From Thiothrix subterranea (GTDB taxonomy: Bacteria > Pseudomonadota > Gammaproteobacteria > Thiotrichales > Thiotrichaceae), in contig NZ_CP133217.1 in NCBI RefSeq assembly GCF_030930995.1, forward strand, positions 1,726,001 through 1,790,000: DNA of 64,000 nucleotides. Reading direction: 5' to 3'. Positions 17,111 through 26,101 of the stretch are shown one piece after another. The notes under the pieces are model-generated. The model was not told where the DNA came from, did no database searches, and was given only the letters and a program-made list of their open reading frames with translations. Made by a program: the position numbers and the translations under genes. Within the stretch, counting starts at the first letter, position 1. Every line of letters starts with the position of its first letter.

Positions 17111-17119
17111 AAATCCCTG

Positions 17120-17788
17120 ATGCCATCCCCCGGTTTTAAACAACACGTTAACGCCCAATTTGCCCTGATTGCGCAAGCACTTGCCTCCCCGCAACGCTTG
17201 GAAATCCTCGATTACCTCGCGCAAACCGAGCGCAGCGTGGAGGAACTCAGCCAGCTTGCTAACCTCACGGTAGCCAACACCTCACGGCATTTGCAAACCC
17301 TCAAACAAGCCGCGTTGGTGAATGTACGCACCGATGGCAAACGCCGTTGCTACCGCCTCGCCGGAGATGATGTGGTGCAACTGATTGCCAGCTTGCGGCG
17401 CACGGCGGAATTACATCTGGCAGAAGTGGAGCGGCTTGCCCACACCTACCTGACCGACAAACAGGCGATGGAAGCCATTAGCGCGGAAGAATTGCTGACC
17501 CGCATTCAACGCGATGAAGTCACCGTGCTGGATGTGCGCCCACAAGCCGAATATGCCGCCGGACACATCCCCGGCGCGATTCACCTGCTGCCGGAAGAAG
17601 TCGCCGAACGCCTGCACGAACTTGATGACAGCAAAACCATCGTTGCGTATTGCCGTGGGCCGTACTGCGTGTATTCCTACCAGATGGTGCAAGCCTTGCG
17701 TGGGCATGGCATTAACGCCATCCGTCTTGTCGATGGCTTGCCCGAATGGAAAGCCGCTGGATTACCGGTTCAAGCAACACCGACCTAA
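17120..17788 (+). CDS. ArsR-family transcriptional regulator fused to a rhodanese domain
   Basis: 222 residues from the ATG at 17120; a longer frame from 17048 lacks support. Residues about 10-95 are an ArsR winged helix (LASPQRLEILDYLAQ, LSQLANLTVANTSRHLQTLKQ, VRTDGKRRCYRL). Residues about 125-215 are a rhodanese domain with VTVLDVRPQAEYAAGHIPGA and the active loop VAYCRGPYCVYS carrying the sulfur-accepting cysteine. A fusion of this kind suggests that DNA binding responds to sulfane sulfur held on the rhodanese cysteine. The gene precedes a metallo-beta-lactamase-fold hydrolase in the same direction. Confidence 0.9.
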   Translation: MPSPGFKQHVNAQFALIAQALASPQRLEILDYLAQTERSVEELSQLANLTVANTSRHLQTLKQAALVNVRTDGKRRCYRLAGDDVVQLIASLRRTAELHLAEVERLAHTYLTDKQAMEAISAEELLTRIQRDEVTVLDVRPQAEYAAGHIPGAIHLLPEEVAERLHELDDSKTIVAYCRGPYCVYSYQMVQALRGHGINAIRLVDGLPEWKAAGLPVQATPT

Positions 17789-17798
17789 CCAACTTCCC

Positions 17799-17868
17799 GA
17801 AGAGGGCGACCGCCGGTCGCCCCTACGCAGATCATTCCCTGTAGGGGCGACCGGTGGTCGCCCTCTTC
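17799..17868. repeat. Palindromic dispersed repeat (GAGGGCGACC family)
   Basis: The left arm GAAGAGGGCGACCGCCGGTC is mirrored by GACCGGTGGTCGCCCTCTTC on the right. The inner arms CGCCCCTACG and TGTAGGGGCG flank a short loop. A second copy lies at 49435-49499 inside a coding region. Between the regulator and the hydrolase gene it can fold into a long hairpin that may modulate expression. Confidence 0.85.
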
Positions 17869-17893
17869 ACTCTCACAACAAAGGAGTTTTCTC

Positions 17894-18628
17894 ATGTTTT
17901 TTCTGCAACGTGCCGCACCATCGAACCCTTCCTCACTCGCATACCTGTTCGGCTGTGGTGGTAAAGGTCACGCCATCGCAGTCGATGTCCATGCCGAAGA
18001 CGTGGAGTGGTTTTTGCAGCAAGCCGCGCAACAGGCGGTGAAAATTGATTACGTGATCGACACGCACATCCACGCCGACCACGTATCCGGCGGGCGTGAA
18101 TTGGCGCAACGCTGCGGCGGGGACTATTGCTTGCACGAAAGTTCTACGCCGCAATTTGCGTTTACCTCGCTCAAGGATGGGCAAGTGCTGACCATCGGCA
18201 ATGTCACTGCGCAAGTGCTGCACACGCCGGGGCATACGGCGGATAGCATTTGCTTGCTGGTATCGGATGTGCGGCGCAGTGTTGAGCCGTGGTTTTTGTT
18301 GAGTGGGCATACGCTGTTTGTGGGCAGTGCGGGACGACCGGATTTGCGCGGTGAAGAAGAACGCATGGGCGGCTTGCTGCACGATTCGTTGTTCAACAAG
18401 CTGCTGACGTTGCCGGATCACGTTGAAATCTTCCCTGGTGCGCAAGCGGGTAGTGTGTGTGGCGCGGGGATTTCGGGCAAGCCGTCGTCCACGATTGCGT
18501 TTGAAAAGCGGTTTAATACTACATTGCTGGCGGATAAAGCGGCGTTTGTGGCGGCAATTCTTGCCGATTTGCCGCCACAGCCAGAAGGCATGGCAGAGAT
18601 TATTCGGCGTAATGTGAGTGGGACGTAA
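17894..18628 (+). CDS. Metallo-beta-lactamase-fold hydrolase, persulfide dioxygenase-like
   Basis: 244 residues; the AAAGGAG ribosome site is well placed. The metal motif is THIHADHVSGGRELA (HxHxDH), with later ligands in LHTPGHTADSICLL and LLSGHTLFVGSAGRPDL, and the end IFPGAQAG near a final His/Cys region. The GRPDL motif is characteristic of the ETHE1/persulfide dioxygenase and Blh group. Those enzymes oxidise glutathione persulfide to sulfite with a mononuclear iron. The adjacent ArsR-rhodanese regulator supports a role in sulfide detoxification or oxidation. A glyoxalase II activity is the alternative. Confidence 0.8.
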   Translation: MFFLQRAAPSNPSSLAYLFGCGGKGHAIAVDVHAEDVEWFLQQAAQQAVKIDYVIDTHIHADHVSGGRELAQRCGGDYCLHESSTPQFAFTSLKDGQVLTIGNVTAQVLHTPGHTADSICLLVSDVRRSVEPWFLLSGHTLFVGSAGRPDLRGEEERMGGLLHDSLFNKLLTLPDHVEIFPGAQAGSVCGAGISGKPSSTIAFEKRFNTTLLADKAAFVAAILADLPPQPEGMAEIIRRNVSGT

Positions 18629-18631
18629 GCA

Positions 18632-19996
18632 TTAGCCAATTTGTAGACTCGCATCGGCGTAACGAATACGGCTTTTATGGGGGCGGGCGACCAAATAGGC
18701 TAGGGTTAGCGGCCCTAAGCGTCCGGCAATCATGAGGAAAATGACTACCACCCGCCCCGCTTCACTCAATTGCCCGGTTAAGCCCAGCGATAGCCCGACA
18801 GTACTCATGGCCGATACCACTTCAAAAACGATATTTAGGAAAGTGGCATTTTCGGTGGCATCCAGAATAAAAATGCCGAGAAAAATCAGCAGCATGGAGG
18901 TCATCGCCAAGGACAATGCCTTCATCACCTGTACCAGCGGAATGGTGCGTTTTAGCACGGTGACATCCTGACGTTGGCGCAGAAACGCATAAGTTGCCAT
19001 CATTAACACCACAAACGTGCCGATTTTTAGCCCACTCGCGGTACTCAATGAGCCGCCACCAATAAACATCAGCAATAAAATCAACACAATAGAGGCATTA
19101 GTCATCGCCGCAATATCCAGCGTATTAAACCCCGCTGTCCGTGGTGTCACTGCCTGAAACCAAGCGGCTAATGCCTGATCCGATAACGACAGATTGCCCA
19201 ACGTAGCCGGATTATTGGCTTCGAGCAGCCAAATCAACAAAAACGCCACGGTATTGATAATCAAGGTTGCCAGCAATATCAGGCGCGTATTGGTGCTAAA
19301 TTGATGCCAGCGGCGTTTCTGCCGAATATCCATCAATACCGTGAAACCAATCCCGCCGATAATGAATAAAGTCGTAATGATTAGATTAACCCCCCAATCA
19401 CTCACATAAGGGATTAGACCATTAGCATTCAGGGCGAACCCCGCATTGTTGAACGCCGAAATGGTATAGAAAAAAGCTTCCCAACTCGCTTGTCGCCACC
19501 CTAAGCTTGACTGCCAGGTGAGTGTTAACAAGATAAAACCCACGGCTTCAATCAACAGTGAATAAATCAGCACCGCTTTAGCCGTTTGCATCACTTTATC
19601 CAAACTGGTTTGGTTGAACGCCTCCTGTGCCACCCGTTGCTGGATAAAACTGATTTTCGTACCCAGCATAATCGCGCCTACCACTGCAAAGGTCATAAAA
19701 CCCAAGCCACCGACTTGGATCAGCAAGGCAATGACTACTTGCCCAAACAGGGTAAAGTGCGTGCCGGTATCCACCACCACTAGCCCGGTCACAGTCACGG
19801 CTGAGGTCGCGGTAAACACCGCATCCAACCAAGCGGTCGGTGCATGGCTGGCAATAGGCAGTTTGAGCAATACGCTACCCAAGGCGATTAACAGTAAAAA
19901 ACCCAGCGTCAGCAGCGCCGGTGGGCTGAGGTGAATAAGCCGCCCACGCCCAGACTTAACCCGCGAGAATCGCTGATAAAAACGCCAGATGTTCAT
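18632..19996 (-). CDS. TrkH/KtrB-type potassium uptake channel subunit
   Basis: 454 residues. It has eight or more membrane segments arranged as four M1-P-M2 units, with pore loops around SAVTVTGLVVVDTGTHFT, SAFNNAGFALNANG, TPRTAGFNTLDI and SAMSTVGLSLGLTG. The length is close to the KtrB family norm, shorter than TrkH. It is encoded directly after the KtrA-like nucleotide-binding subunit (three bases apart), which would form the gating ring. Inner membrane. Confidence 0.88.
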   Translation of the reverse strand: MNIWRFYQRFSRVKSGRGRLIHLSPPALLTLGFLLLIALGSVLLKLPIASHAPTAWLDAVFTATSAVTVTGLVVVDTGTHFTLFGQVVIALLIQVGGLGFMTFAVVGAIMLGTKISFIQQRVAQEAFNQTSLDKVMQTAKAVLIYSLLIEAVGFILLTLTWQSSLGWRQASWEAFFYTISAFNNAGFALNANGLIPYVSDWGVNLIITTLFIIGGIGFTVLMDIRQKRRWHQFSTNTRLILLATLIINTVAFLLIWLLEANNPATLGNLSLSDQALAAWFQAVTPRTAGFNTLDIAAMTNASIVLILLLMFIGGGSLSTASGLKIGTFVVLMMATYAFLRQRQDVTVLKRTIPLVQVMKALSLAMTSMLLIFLGIFILDATENATFLNIVFEVVSAMSTVGLSLGLTGQLSEAGRVVVIFLMIAGRLGPLTLAYLVARPHKSRIRYADASLQIG

Positions 19997-19999
19997 GCG

Positions 20000-20659
20000 C
20001 TAAAACCACCGTTTTGCCAATGATTTAAGGGCAGACTGTGAGCCTGCCAACACCAGACGGTCTTCTTCTTGCAAGATAAAATCCTTGGGTAACACGGTTT
20101 TTATCTCCGCTTTACGTCTTAGCGTAACGGCTTGCACACTATCAGCCTCATTCAGTTGGCTGAAAATTTCACGCAGGGTTTTGTTATGCCATTGGGGTTT
20201 AACCTCGACTTCGACCAGATAGATCCCATTTCCTAAACGCATGAACTGGTTAATCATCGGGTAGTTCAAGGCTTGAGCGATACGCACACCCATTTCCACT
20301 TCGGGATGAATCACGCGGGTGACACCCAGCTTGGATAAAATGGTGTGGTGTGCCTTGGAAGCCGCTTTCACCCAGATGTTTTTCACGCCCAAGGTTTTCA
20401 GGTGCAAAATACACAGAATACTGGTTTCCAGACTACTACCAATCGCCACGACCACGGCATCGTATTGTGTAGCATTCAGTTCGCGCAATGCTTGCTCATC
20501 GGTAACATCTGCAATCAGGGCTTCAGTGAAGGAATCCGCTAAGCGGTTGACCAACTTAGCATCAGTGTCGACCCCGACGACAATATTGCCCAGTCTGACT
20601 AATTCCTTAGCAATCGCAGTGCCAAAGCGCCCTAAGCCAATCACCAAAAATCGTTCCAC
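20000..20659 (-). CDS. KtrA/TrkA-type nucleotide-binding gating subunit
   Basis: 219 residues with a GTG start. The Rossmann motif VIGLGRFGTAIAKELVRLG is at the N-terminus (TrkA-N/RCK fold). A second domain follows from about residue 135 (YLVEVEVKPQWHNKTLREI, typical TrkA-C). It has a single RCK unit as in KtrA, not the doubled form of TrkA. It likely gates the adjacent KtrB-like channel in response to ATP/ADP or NAD(H). Confidence 0.9.
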   Translation of the reverse strand: MERFLVIGLGRFGTAIAKELVRLGNIVVGVDTDAKLVNRLADSFTEALIADVTDEQALRELNATQYDAVVVAIGSSLETSILCILHLKTLGVKNIWVKAASKAHHTILSKLGVTRVIHPEVEMGVRIAQALNYPMINQFMRLGNGIYLVEVEVKPQWHNKTLREIFSQLNEADSVQAVTLRRKAEIKTVLPKDFILQEEDRLVLAGSQSALKSLAKRWF

Positions 20660-20685
20660 AGTTCACTCCTGATCCTATCAATCAT

Positions 20686-22137
20686 TCAATAACGCCAGAA
20701 CGCAGGCAACAACAACGCAAACACTGTCAGGTATTCCAGCCGCCCGATAATCATGGCAGCGGAAAGCATCCAGATCCCCGCATCGCTGACCGGTTGGAAA
20801 TTACTGCCGACTACGCCAAACCCCGGCCCCAGTACATTGATGCAGGCGGCAACGGCGGTAAACGCTGACCAAGCATCCAAGCCCGTCATCATCAGCAGCA
20901 AGGTGAATACCACGCCATTGAACGCGGCAAAAAACAAAAAAGCCATCACTGCATTGAGTACCGCGTTATCGACGACTGCGCCGTTGTAATGAATCGGAAT
21001 TACCGCATGAGGGTGCAACGCCAACTGGATTTGCCGCCGAAACATCTTAAACGCCACAATATCGCGAATGACTTTATTGCCCCCCGCCGTTGAACCGGCA
21101 CATCCACCTAAATACGCCACAGTTACGAGAAACAAATCCGTCCCCGGCGGCCAACTGCTCAAATCCGCTGCGCCAAATCCGGTACTGGTAATAAACGACA
21201 CCACATGAAAAAACGCAAAACTGACGGATTCGCCGATGCCATAACGCTCTTGTGCAAACAGCCAAACTGCCAAGCCTAATGATAAAAACACCACCATTAA
21301 CACAAAGACTCGCGCTTCTTCATTGTGCCAATACACCTTGAAACGTCCGGTACTCAAAAAGCCAAAATGCAAGGCAAAGCTCACTGCCCCCAAGATCATA
21401 AAAACATTGCTAATACCCAACAGCAAATGGCTCTCGTAAAACCACATGCTGCTATCGTGCGTGGAAAACCCGCCAGTTGAAACGGTGGTAAAGCTATGTG
21501 CCAGCGCATCGTAAAACGTCATACCACCCCAGTAGTAAGCCAAGACGCACAGCAAAGTAATCAGTAAATACACCAGCCACAAGTAATGCGAGGTGTGCGC
21601 AATACGCGGGGTCAGCTTGTCATCTTTGACCGGCCCTGGGGTTTCTGCCCGCAATAAACGCATTCCCCCCACATTTAACATCGGTAACACTGCCACCACG
21701 AAAATCACCACCCCCAAGCCGCCCATCCATTGCAAGAATTGGCGGTAAAGCAAAAAGCTCGGCGGCATACTGTCCAAGCCGACCAAAATGGTCGCGCCCG
21801 TCGTGGTCAGGGCGCTAATCGACTCGAATACCGCATCGGTGAAGCTCACTTCCACAATCAACATGATCGGCAATCCCCCCAAAATGCCGGTTATAATCCA
21901 GGTCAAGGTGGCAAATAACAAAGCATCGCGGTACGACACGGTATTCAAACGGCGTTTCCATGCCAGTGCTACCAATAACAATGGCAACATAATCATGGGG
22001 ATAGCCGATTCCATAAAGAACAGCGCCACCCCATCGTCAAACACCCAGCGGGATAACAGCCCAAAGCACAATTGCACCACGCCCATCCACAGCACTGGCA
22101 CGGACAACAGCAGCAGGGTATTCGCCAGATTTAACAT
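20686..22137 (-). CDS. trkH: TrkH-type potassium transporter
   Basis: 483 residues, matching TrkH length. Selectivity-filter loops are seen in SALTTTGATILVG, TTVSTGGFSTHDSS, ITSTGFGAADLSSWPP and AACINVLGPGFGVVG, in the order expected for the four pore repeats. It lies between the Ktr pair and the KdpDE-like two-component system on one strand, so the cluster offers two different K+ channels under probable common control. Its first codons overlap the response regulator stop. Confidence 0.9.
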   Translation of the reverse strand: MLNLANTLLLLSVPVLWMGVVQLCFGLLSRWVFDDGVALFFMESAIPMIMLPLLLVALAWKRRLNTVSYRDALLFATLTWIITGILGGLPIMLIVEVSFTDAVFESISALTTTGATILVGLDSMPPSFLLYRQFLQWMGGLGVVIFVVAVLPMLNVGGMRLLRAETPGPVKDDKLTPRIAHTSHYLWLVYLLITLLCVLAYYWGGMTFYDALAHSFTTVSTGGFSTHDSSMWFYESHLLLGISNVFMILGAVSFALHFGFLSTGRFKVYWHNEEARVFVLMVVFLSLGLAVWLFAQERYGIGESVSFAFFHVVSFITSTGFGAADLSSWPPGTDLFLVTVAYLGGCAGSTAGGNKVIRDIVAFKMFRRQIQLALHPHAVIPIHYNGAVVDNAVLNAVMAFLFFAAFNGVVFTLLLMMTGLDAWSAFTAVAACINVLGPGFGVVGSNFQPVSDAGIWMLSAAMIIGRLEYLTVFALLLPAFWRY

Positions 22138-22832
22138 AAGGGTAAGGGGATAAACCGATAGCCAATGCCCGGCTCGGTTAAAATATAAGTTGGGTCATCG
22201 GCATCATCCTGAAGCTTTTTCCGCAACTGGCTGACAAAAATGCGCAGGTAATGGGTATCTTCCACATGGCTTTTACCCCAGATGCTGGTGAGCAACTGTT
22301 GCTGCGTAATCAAACGCCCCGGATGCCGCGCCAACATCACCAGCAAGGCAAATTCCTTGCGGGATAAGGTCAGCAATTGCGCTTTATGCCACACCTGATG
22401 GTTGGGAATATCAATTTCCAAATCGTTGAAAACCAGCCGTGCCGGGGTGGTTTCCTCGTTGCTACTCTCTTTTAAATCGCGCAATAACACCCGTACCCGC
22501 GCAATCAATTCGCGAATCCCAAACGGTTTGCTCAAATAATCGTTCGCGCCGCCTTCCAACAATTTGACCTTTTCCTCTTCGGCATCGCGGGCGGTGAGTA
22601 CCAACACCGGCAAATTGCTCCAGGAACGCAAGGTTTGTAAGACCTTGAAACCGTCTTCATCCGGCAAGCCCAAATCGAGGATCACCAGATCAGGGCTTTC
22701 CAGTGCAATCATGTCGATACCTTGGCGGGCAGTGCTGGCTTCCAGATACGCAAACCCTTCCGCTTGCAGCGAAATGCGCATGAAACGCCGGATTTGCACT
22801 TCATCATCAATGAGCAAAATACGCTGTTGCAT
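22131..22832 (-). CDS. KdpE-like OmpR-family response regulator
   Basis: 233 residues. The receiver domain has LLIDDEVQIRRFMRISLQAEG, the phospho-acceptor DLVILDLGLPDEDG, VLTARDAEEEKV and YLSKPFGIRELIARVR. The winged helix has LSRKEFALLVMLARHPGRLIT and ends THYLRIFVSQLRKKLQ and PGIGYRF, very like KdpE. Its ATG overlaps the kinase stop (TAATG). It is likely to control the potassium genes downstream. Confidence 0.88.
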   Translation of the reverse strand: MQQRILLIDDEVQIRRFMRISLQAEGFAYLEASTARQGIDMIALESPDLVILDLGLPDEDGFKVLQTLRSWSNLPVLVLTARDAEEEKVKLLEGGANDYLSKPFGIRELIARVRVLLRDLKESSNEETTPARLVFNDLEIDIPNHQVWHKAQLLTLSRKEFALLVMLARHPGRLITQQQLLTSIWGKSHVEDTHYLRIFVSQLRKKLQDDADDPTYILTEPGIGYRFIPLPLC

Positions 22833-23869
22833 TAGGCTTGTTCCTCTGGGACGGCGGGTAAGCGGATGCGTACACCAAACGGTGCGTCCGGTGCAGTGGC
22901 AGGCAGCATGTCAATGTGACCTTGATGCGCATGAATAATCCCAGCGGCAACCGTCAAGCCCAAACCCGTGCCGCCTTCGCCGCTATCCCCGTTGCGGGTG
23001 GAATAAAACGATTCAAACACTTTGTGGCGCAAGGTTTCCGGTATGCCTGCGCCGTAATCCGTCACGGTGATTTCCACCCAAGGGGCAGCAAAGCGCAGTT
23101 TGAGAATGACGGCAGCACGGGAATATTTCAGGGCGTTATCCACGAGGTTATACAGGGCTTGAGCCAGCAAGGATTCGCGTACCTTGACTTCGGGCAGGGG
23201 TGGCAGTACGTCCAACCGAACTCTGGGGTTGTTCACCCGTTTCAGCACGTGTTGCACAATCGGCATGAGCGGCTGAATGGTGGTGGTGAAATTCATTGCG
23301 CCGTGTTGAATCTTGGTGGCTTGCAGCACGTTTTCGATGTAATGGTGCAGCCGGTGGCTTTCTTCCAACGCGCCGTTGATTAATTCATCCTGTTCGGCGG
23401 CGGGCAGCCGTTCGCGGTAGGCTTGCAAGGTACTCAATGTGCCGATAATGCTGGCGAGTGGGGTGCGCAGATCGTGGGAAACCGAGAGCAGAATGCTGGA
23501 ACGCAAGCGGGTATGTTGCAATTCCGCCTGTTGCCGCCGGTACAACATTGCCAGTTGGCTGGTCAGCAGCGCAATCACCAGAAATACCAGCATACTCACG
23601 GTGTCTTCCACCTCGTGCATGTGCAAGGTGTAACGCGGTTCAGTGAAAAAGTAATTGAATGCCACTGCACCAAATACCCCAGCGAGGATGGCCGAGGCAC
23701 GCTGCCCAATGAATGCCACCACGCCTACGCCCAGTTGCAGAATCAGCAACACGCCCAAGGGTGGCAAAAACCAGTTTCCCAATAACAGGGAAACCAGTAA
23801 CGCCAATAGCATGATCAATAAGGCAGCCAGATAATGGTATTTCTCCAACGCCTTAAACACTCTTTGCAT
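22832..23869 (-). CDS. KdpD-like sensor histidine kinase lacking the N-terminal KdpD domain
   Basis: 345 residues from the ATG at 23869; a GTG three codons earlier is in frame. Four membrane helices of the DUF4118 type (about residues 12-110, including FGAVAFNYFFTEPRYTL) are followed by the H-box LLSVSHDLRTPLASIIGTL, N-box ALYNLVDNALKYS, DYGAGIPE and GGTGLGLTVAAGI. Full KdpD proteins are near 900 residues and carry an N-terminal KdpD/USP region that is absent here. No kdpFABC genes are seen in the window; the neighbours are Trk and Ktr systems. Confidence 0.85.
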   Translation of the reverse strand: MQRVFKALEKYHYLAALLIMLLALLVSLLLGNWFLPPLGVLLILQLGVGVVAFIGQRASAILAGVFGAVAFNYFFTEPRYTLHMHEVEDTVSMLVFLVIALLTSQLAMLYRRQQAELQHTRLRSSILLSVSHDLRTPLASIIGTLSTLQAYRERLPAAEQDELINGALEESHRLHHYIENVLQATKIQHGAMNFTTTIQPLMPIVQHVLKRVNNPRVRLDVLPPLPEVKVRESLLAQALYNLVDNALKYSRAAVILKLRFAAPWVEITVTDYGAGIPETLRHKVFESFYSTRNGDSGEGGTGLGLTVAAGIIHAHQGHIDMLPATAPDAPFGVRIRLPAVPEEQA

Positions 23870-23981
23870 GAACAACACCTGTCATGAACTTGTATTACTA
23901 GGCTAGAGGGTGGGGGCGTAAAAAGACAATAGTGCTGTACGGCAATGGCGTAAAGTTTGCGTAAAATTACCGGCCTTGGTA

Positions 23982-24746
23982 TTACAACCGCTGGAGCAAT
24001 TCCGCTTTTTTGCTGGCAAATTCGTCGTCGTTGAGAATGCCTTTTTGCTTCAAATCTGCCAGCCGTTCGATCAGGGAAAAAATGTCGCCGTTGTCTGCGG
24101 GGGCGTTATTGCTATTGTTAACATTGTTGTTGTTTGGGTAGTACGGGGCAGGGGCGGGCGCAGGTGTTGGCACGAAGGGGGCAACGCCATTCACCGACAC
24201 GATGGGCAATTGGTCGACTGCCACCGTGCCGTATTGACTGCTGAACGTCATGGAATTATTGCCGCCTTGCTGTTGCGATACGCCGCCGATTTGGTGATCC
24301 AGCGTGTTATAGACGGTGACTTGCCCGTTAATATCCACCGCTAAACGGCAGGTAGACGGGAAATAGGCGTAACGGCTGTTGTTTTGTGCGCCGGTAGTGG
24401 ATGCCATGCCCAGCTCATCCGGCCACCAGTTGCGGCTGCCTTGGGGGTTGCTGGGGTTGTTGACTGGCATGAATACCGCTTGCTGCCCGCCCAATAGATT
24501 GGACAATTCCACACACAGGCCGTCGACTTTGGCTTTCAGGCCATAGTTGAACATATCGCCCACCATCGTCATGCCGCCTTGCATCCACTGCCCGCCGCCG
24601 CCGAGTTCGGGGTGGTTGAATTGCGCCATGGTGCCGTTGCCATTCATCACGGCGTAAAGCATGTGGGTGACGGCATCGTTGGAAACGCCGTAGCGTTGCG
24701 CCAAATTATTGATGGCATTTTGTCCGTAATCGGTAAACGTTTGCAT
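23982..24746 (-). CDS. Hypothetical protein with C-terminal SHOCT domain
   Basis: 254 residues. The N-terminus (YGQNAINNLAQRYGVSNDAVTHML) is helical. A Gly-rich and beta-type middle follows, then a Pro/Asn-rich linker (PTPAPAPAPYYPNNNNVN). It ends in a SHOCT-type helical pair (FSLIERLADLKQKGILNDDE and EFASKKAELLQRL). SHOCT domains promote oligomerisation in many otherwise unrelated proteins. No signal peptide is evident and the role is unknown. Confidence 0.7.
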   Translation of the reverse strand: MQTFTDYGQNAINNLAQRYGVSNDAVTHMLYAVMNGNGTMAQFNHPELGGGGQWMQGGMTMVGDMFNYGLKAKVDGLCVELSNLLGGQQAVFMPVNNPSNPQGSRNWWPDELGMASTTGAQNNSRYAYFPSTCRLAVDINGQVTVYNTLDHQIGGVSQQQGGNNSMTFSSQYGTVAVDQLPIVSVNGVAPFVPTPAPAPAPYYPNNNNVNNSNNAPADNGDIFSLIERLADLKQKGILNDDEFASKKAELLQRL

Positions 24747-25135
24747 GGAATGATCTCCAAAAGCTGCTAGGTAGGGAAGGTACTGCCAGCCCGTTGAGGG
24801 CGATGGGTTATTAGCATTGATTGGCAGGTTTGCTTAGGTCGCTATCAGCATTATCGAGTGTTCCTAGGGAATTGCAATGTTTTACTTCCATACTGGCTTA
24901 TTGGCTGAAGCGCCAGTGCAGGGGTCACATTAATTACCGCAGCCTCCTGCTTGCGTTCCCGGTACGCAACACGTTTCCCCGGATTCGCTGACCCTCTCAA
25001 GCCCGAATATCTGGCAATGTGCGGTTGTATAGATTTACGCATCCATATATTCGTTAATGCGAATATGATAATCTCCCAACAAATGGTAAACATCAAGAGA
25101 AAGTACTTAACGTTTTCCCCAAGAGGAGGAACCCC
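24747..25135. other. 389-base divergent intergenic region
   Basis: I see no credible coding sequence in this gap between the SHOCT gene (minus) and the sulfurtransferase gene (plus). It holds the inverted repeat at 25047-25066, a GATAAT box at 25067-25072 and, near the end, the ribosome site GAGGAGG at about 25123. It also has a weaker dyad (ACTGGC and GCCAGT) near 24893-24918. The left part shows nothing I can name. Confidence 0.6.
25047..25066. promoter_or_regulatory. Inverted repeat with ATTC-N8-GAAT core upstream of the sulfurtransferase operon
   Basis: The arms ATATTCG (25047-25053) and CGAATAT (25060-25066) enclose six bases. The core is ATTC, eight bases, GAAT, a spacing that from memory matches the reported operator of the sulfide-responsive ArsR-type repressor SqrR. 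A GATAAT box immediately follows. A related site lies at 26887-26902 before the permease gene. Confidence 0.5.
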
Positions 25136-26077
25136 ATGACCGTATTCCTAAAACGCATCAGCAACGCACTGCTGCTACTGAGCCTGCTAATGATTGCGCC
25201 CGCGTGGGCAGAAGGCCGCGATTTTCTGGTCGATGCCGACTGGCTGGCAGCAGAAAAAGAGAAAAACAAAAATCTGGTGATTCTGGAAGCCCGTTACCAC
25301 CCACACCGTTTTTACACCGTTGGGCATATCGAAGGCGCGGTGCAAGTGCAACGCTTCAAGGATTTGGGCGACAACCTCGCCAAACCGATCATGCGTTTCC
25401 CCAGCAAGGAAAAGTTTGAAAAAACCCTGCGTTCATGGGGCATTAACAACGATTCCACCATCGTGCTGTACGACGATTCCAGCACGGCACTGGTGGCGCG
25501 TTTGTATGGCACGCTGGAGTTGTTCGGCTATGACATGAGCAAAGTGAAAATCCTCGACGGCGGTACGATTGGCTGGACAGGTTTCAATGAACTCACTAAA
25601 GAAGCCACTCCCGCGCCGAAAGAGGGCAATGTCACCCTCAAAGACCCCAACCCCGACATGCTGGTGGAGTGGATGGATGTGTATGACGATGTGGTGTCAC
25701 GCCGCGATGAAAAAGTCGTGCTGGTCGATGCACGTCCGGCAGATATGTACAACGGCAAAACCATCCGCCACGCCGTACAAGGTGGGCATATCCCCGGTGC
25801 GTTGAATATCGTCAGCCTTGACGGTACGGACGGGCAAAGCCAAACTTGGAAATCCGCCGCAGACCTCGAAGCCATGTACAAAGACATTCCCAAAGATAAA
25901 ACCGTCTACCTGTATTGCCACGACGGTTTCCGCATGAGTCTGGGTTTCCTGCAATTGCGTAGCCTCGGCTACAAAGACGTGCGTTTCGTCAATGGCGGCT
26001 GGAGCGCGTGGGACGGGGCAATGACCCTGCCGATCGTGCAAGGCGACAAACCGTATGACGACGATTATTCACTGTAA
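25136..26077 (+). CDS. Periplasmic thiosulfate sulfurtransferase (two rhodanese domains)
   Basis: 313 residues. The signal peptide (RISNALLLLSLLMIAPAWA) is cleaved near AEG. The first rhodanese domain (LVILEARYHPHRFYTVGHIEGA) lacks a catalytic cysteine. The second (VVLVDARPADMYNG, GGHIPGALNIV) has the active loop YLYCHDGFRMS. This is the usual arrangement of tandem rhodaneses, with only the C-terminal domain active. It transfers sulfane sulfur from thiosulfate to a thiol or cyanide acceptor in the periplasm. It leads a plus-strand operon with a cysteine-tailed protein, a permease and a small thioredoxin. Confidence 0.9.
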   Translation: MTVFLKRISNALLLLSLLMIAPAWAEGRDFLVDADWLAAEKEKNKNLVILEARYHPHRFYTVGHIEGAVQVQRFKDLGDNLAKPIMRFPSKEKFEKTLRSWGINNDSTIVLYDDSSTALVARLYGTLELFGYDMSKVKILDGGTIGWTGFNELTKEATPAPKEGNVTLKDPNPDMLVEWMDVYDDVVSRRDEKVVLVDARPADMYNGKTIRHAVQGGHIPGALNIVSLDGTDGQSQTWKSAADLEAMYKDIPKDKTVYLYCHDGFRMSLGFLQLRSLGYKDVRFVNGGWSAWDGAMTLPIVQGDKPYDDDYSL

Positions 26078-26101
26078 AACAGCAACATTGGAGATAGCTC
26101 G

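Noticed and set aside
17037-17126. An N-terminal extension of the MFS transporter up to 17126
   Set aside because: It would cross the operator dyad and the start of the divergent regulator; the ATG at 17036 begins the family's usual sequence.
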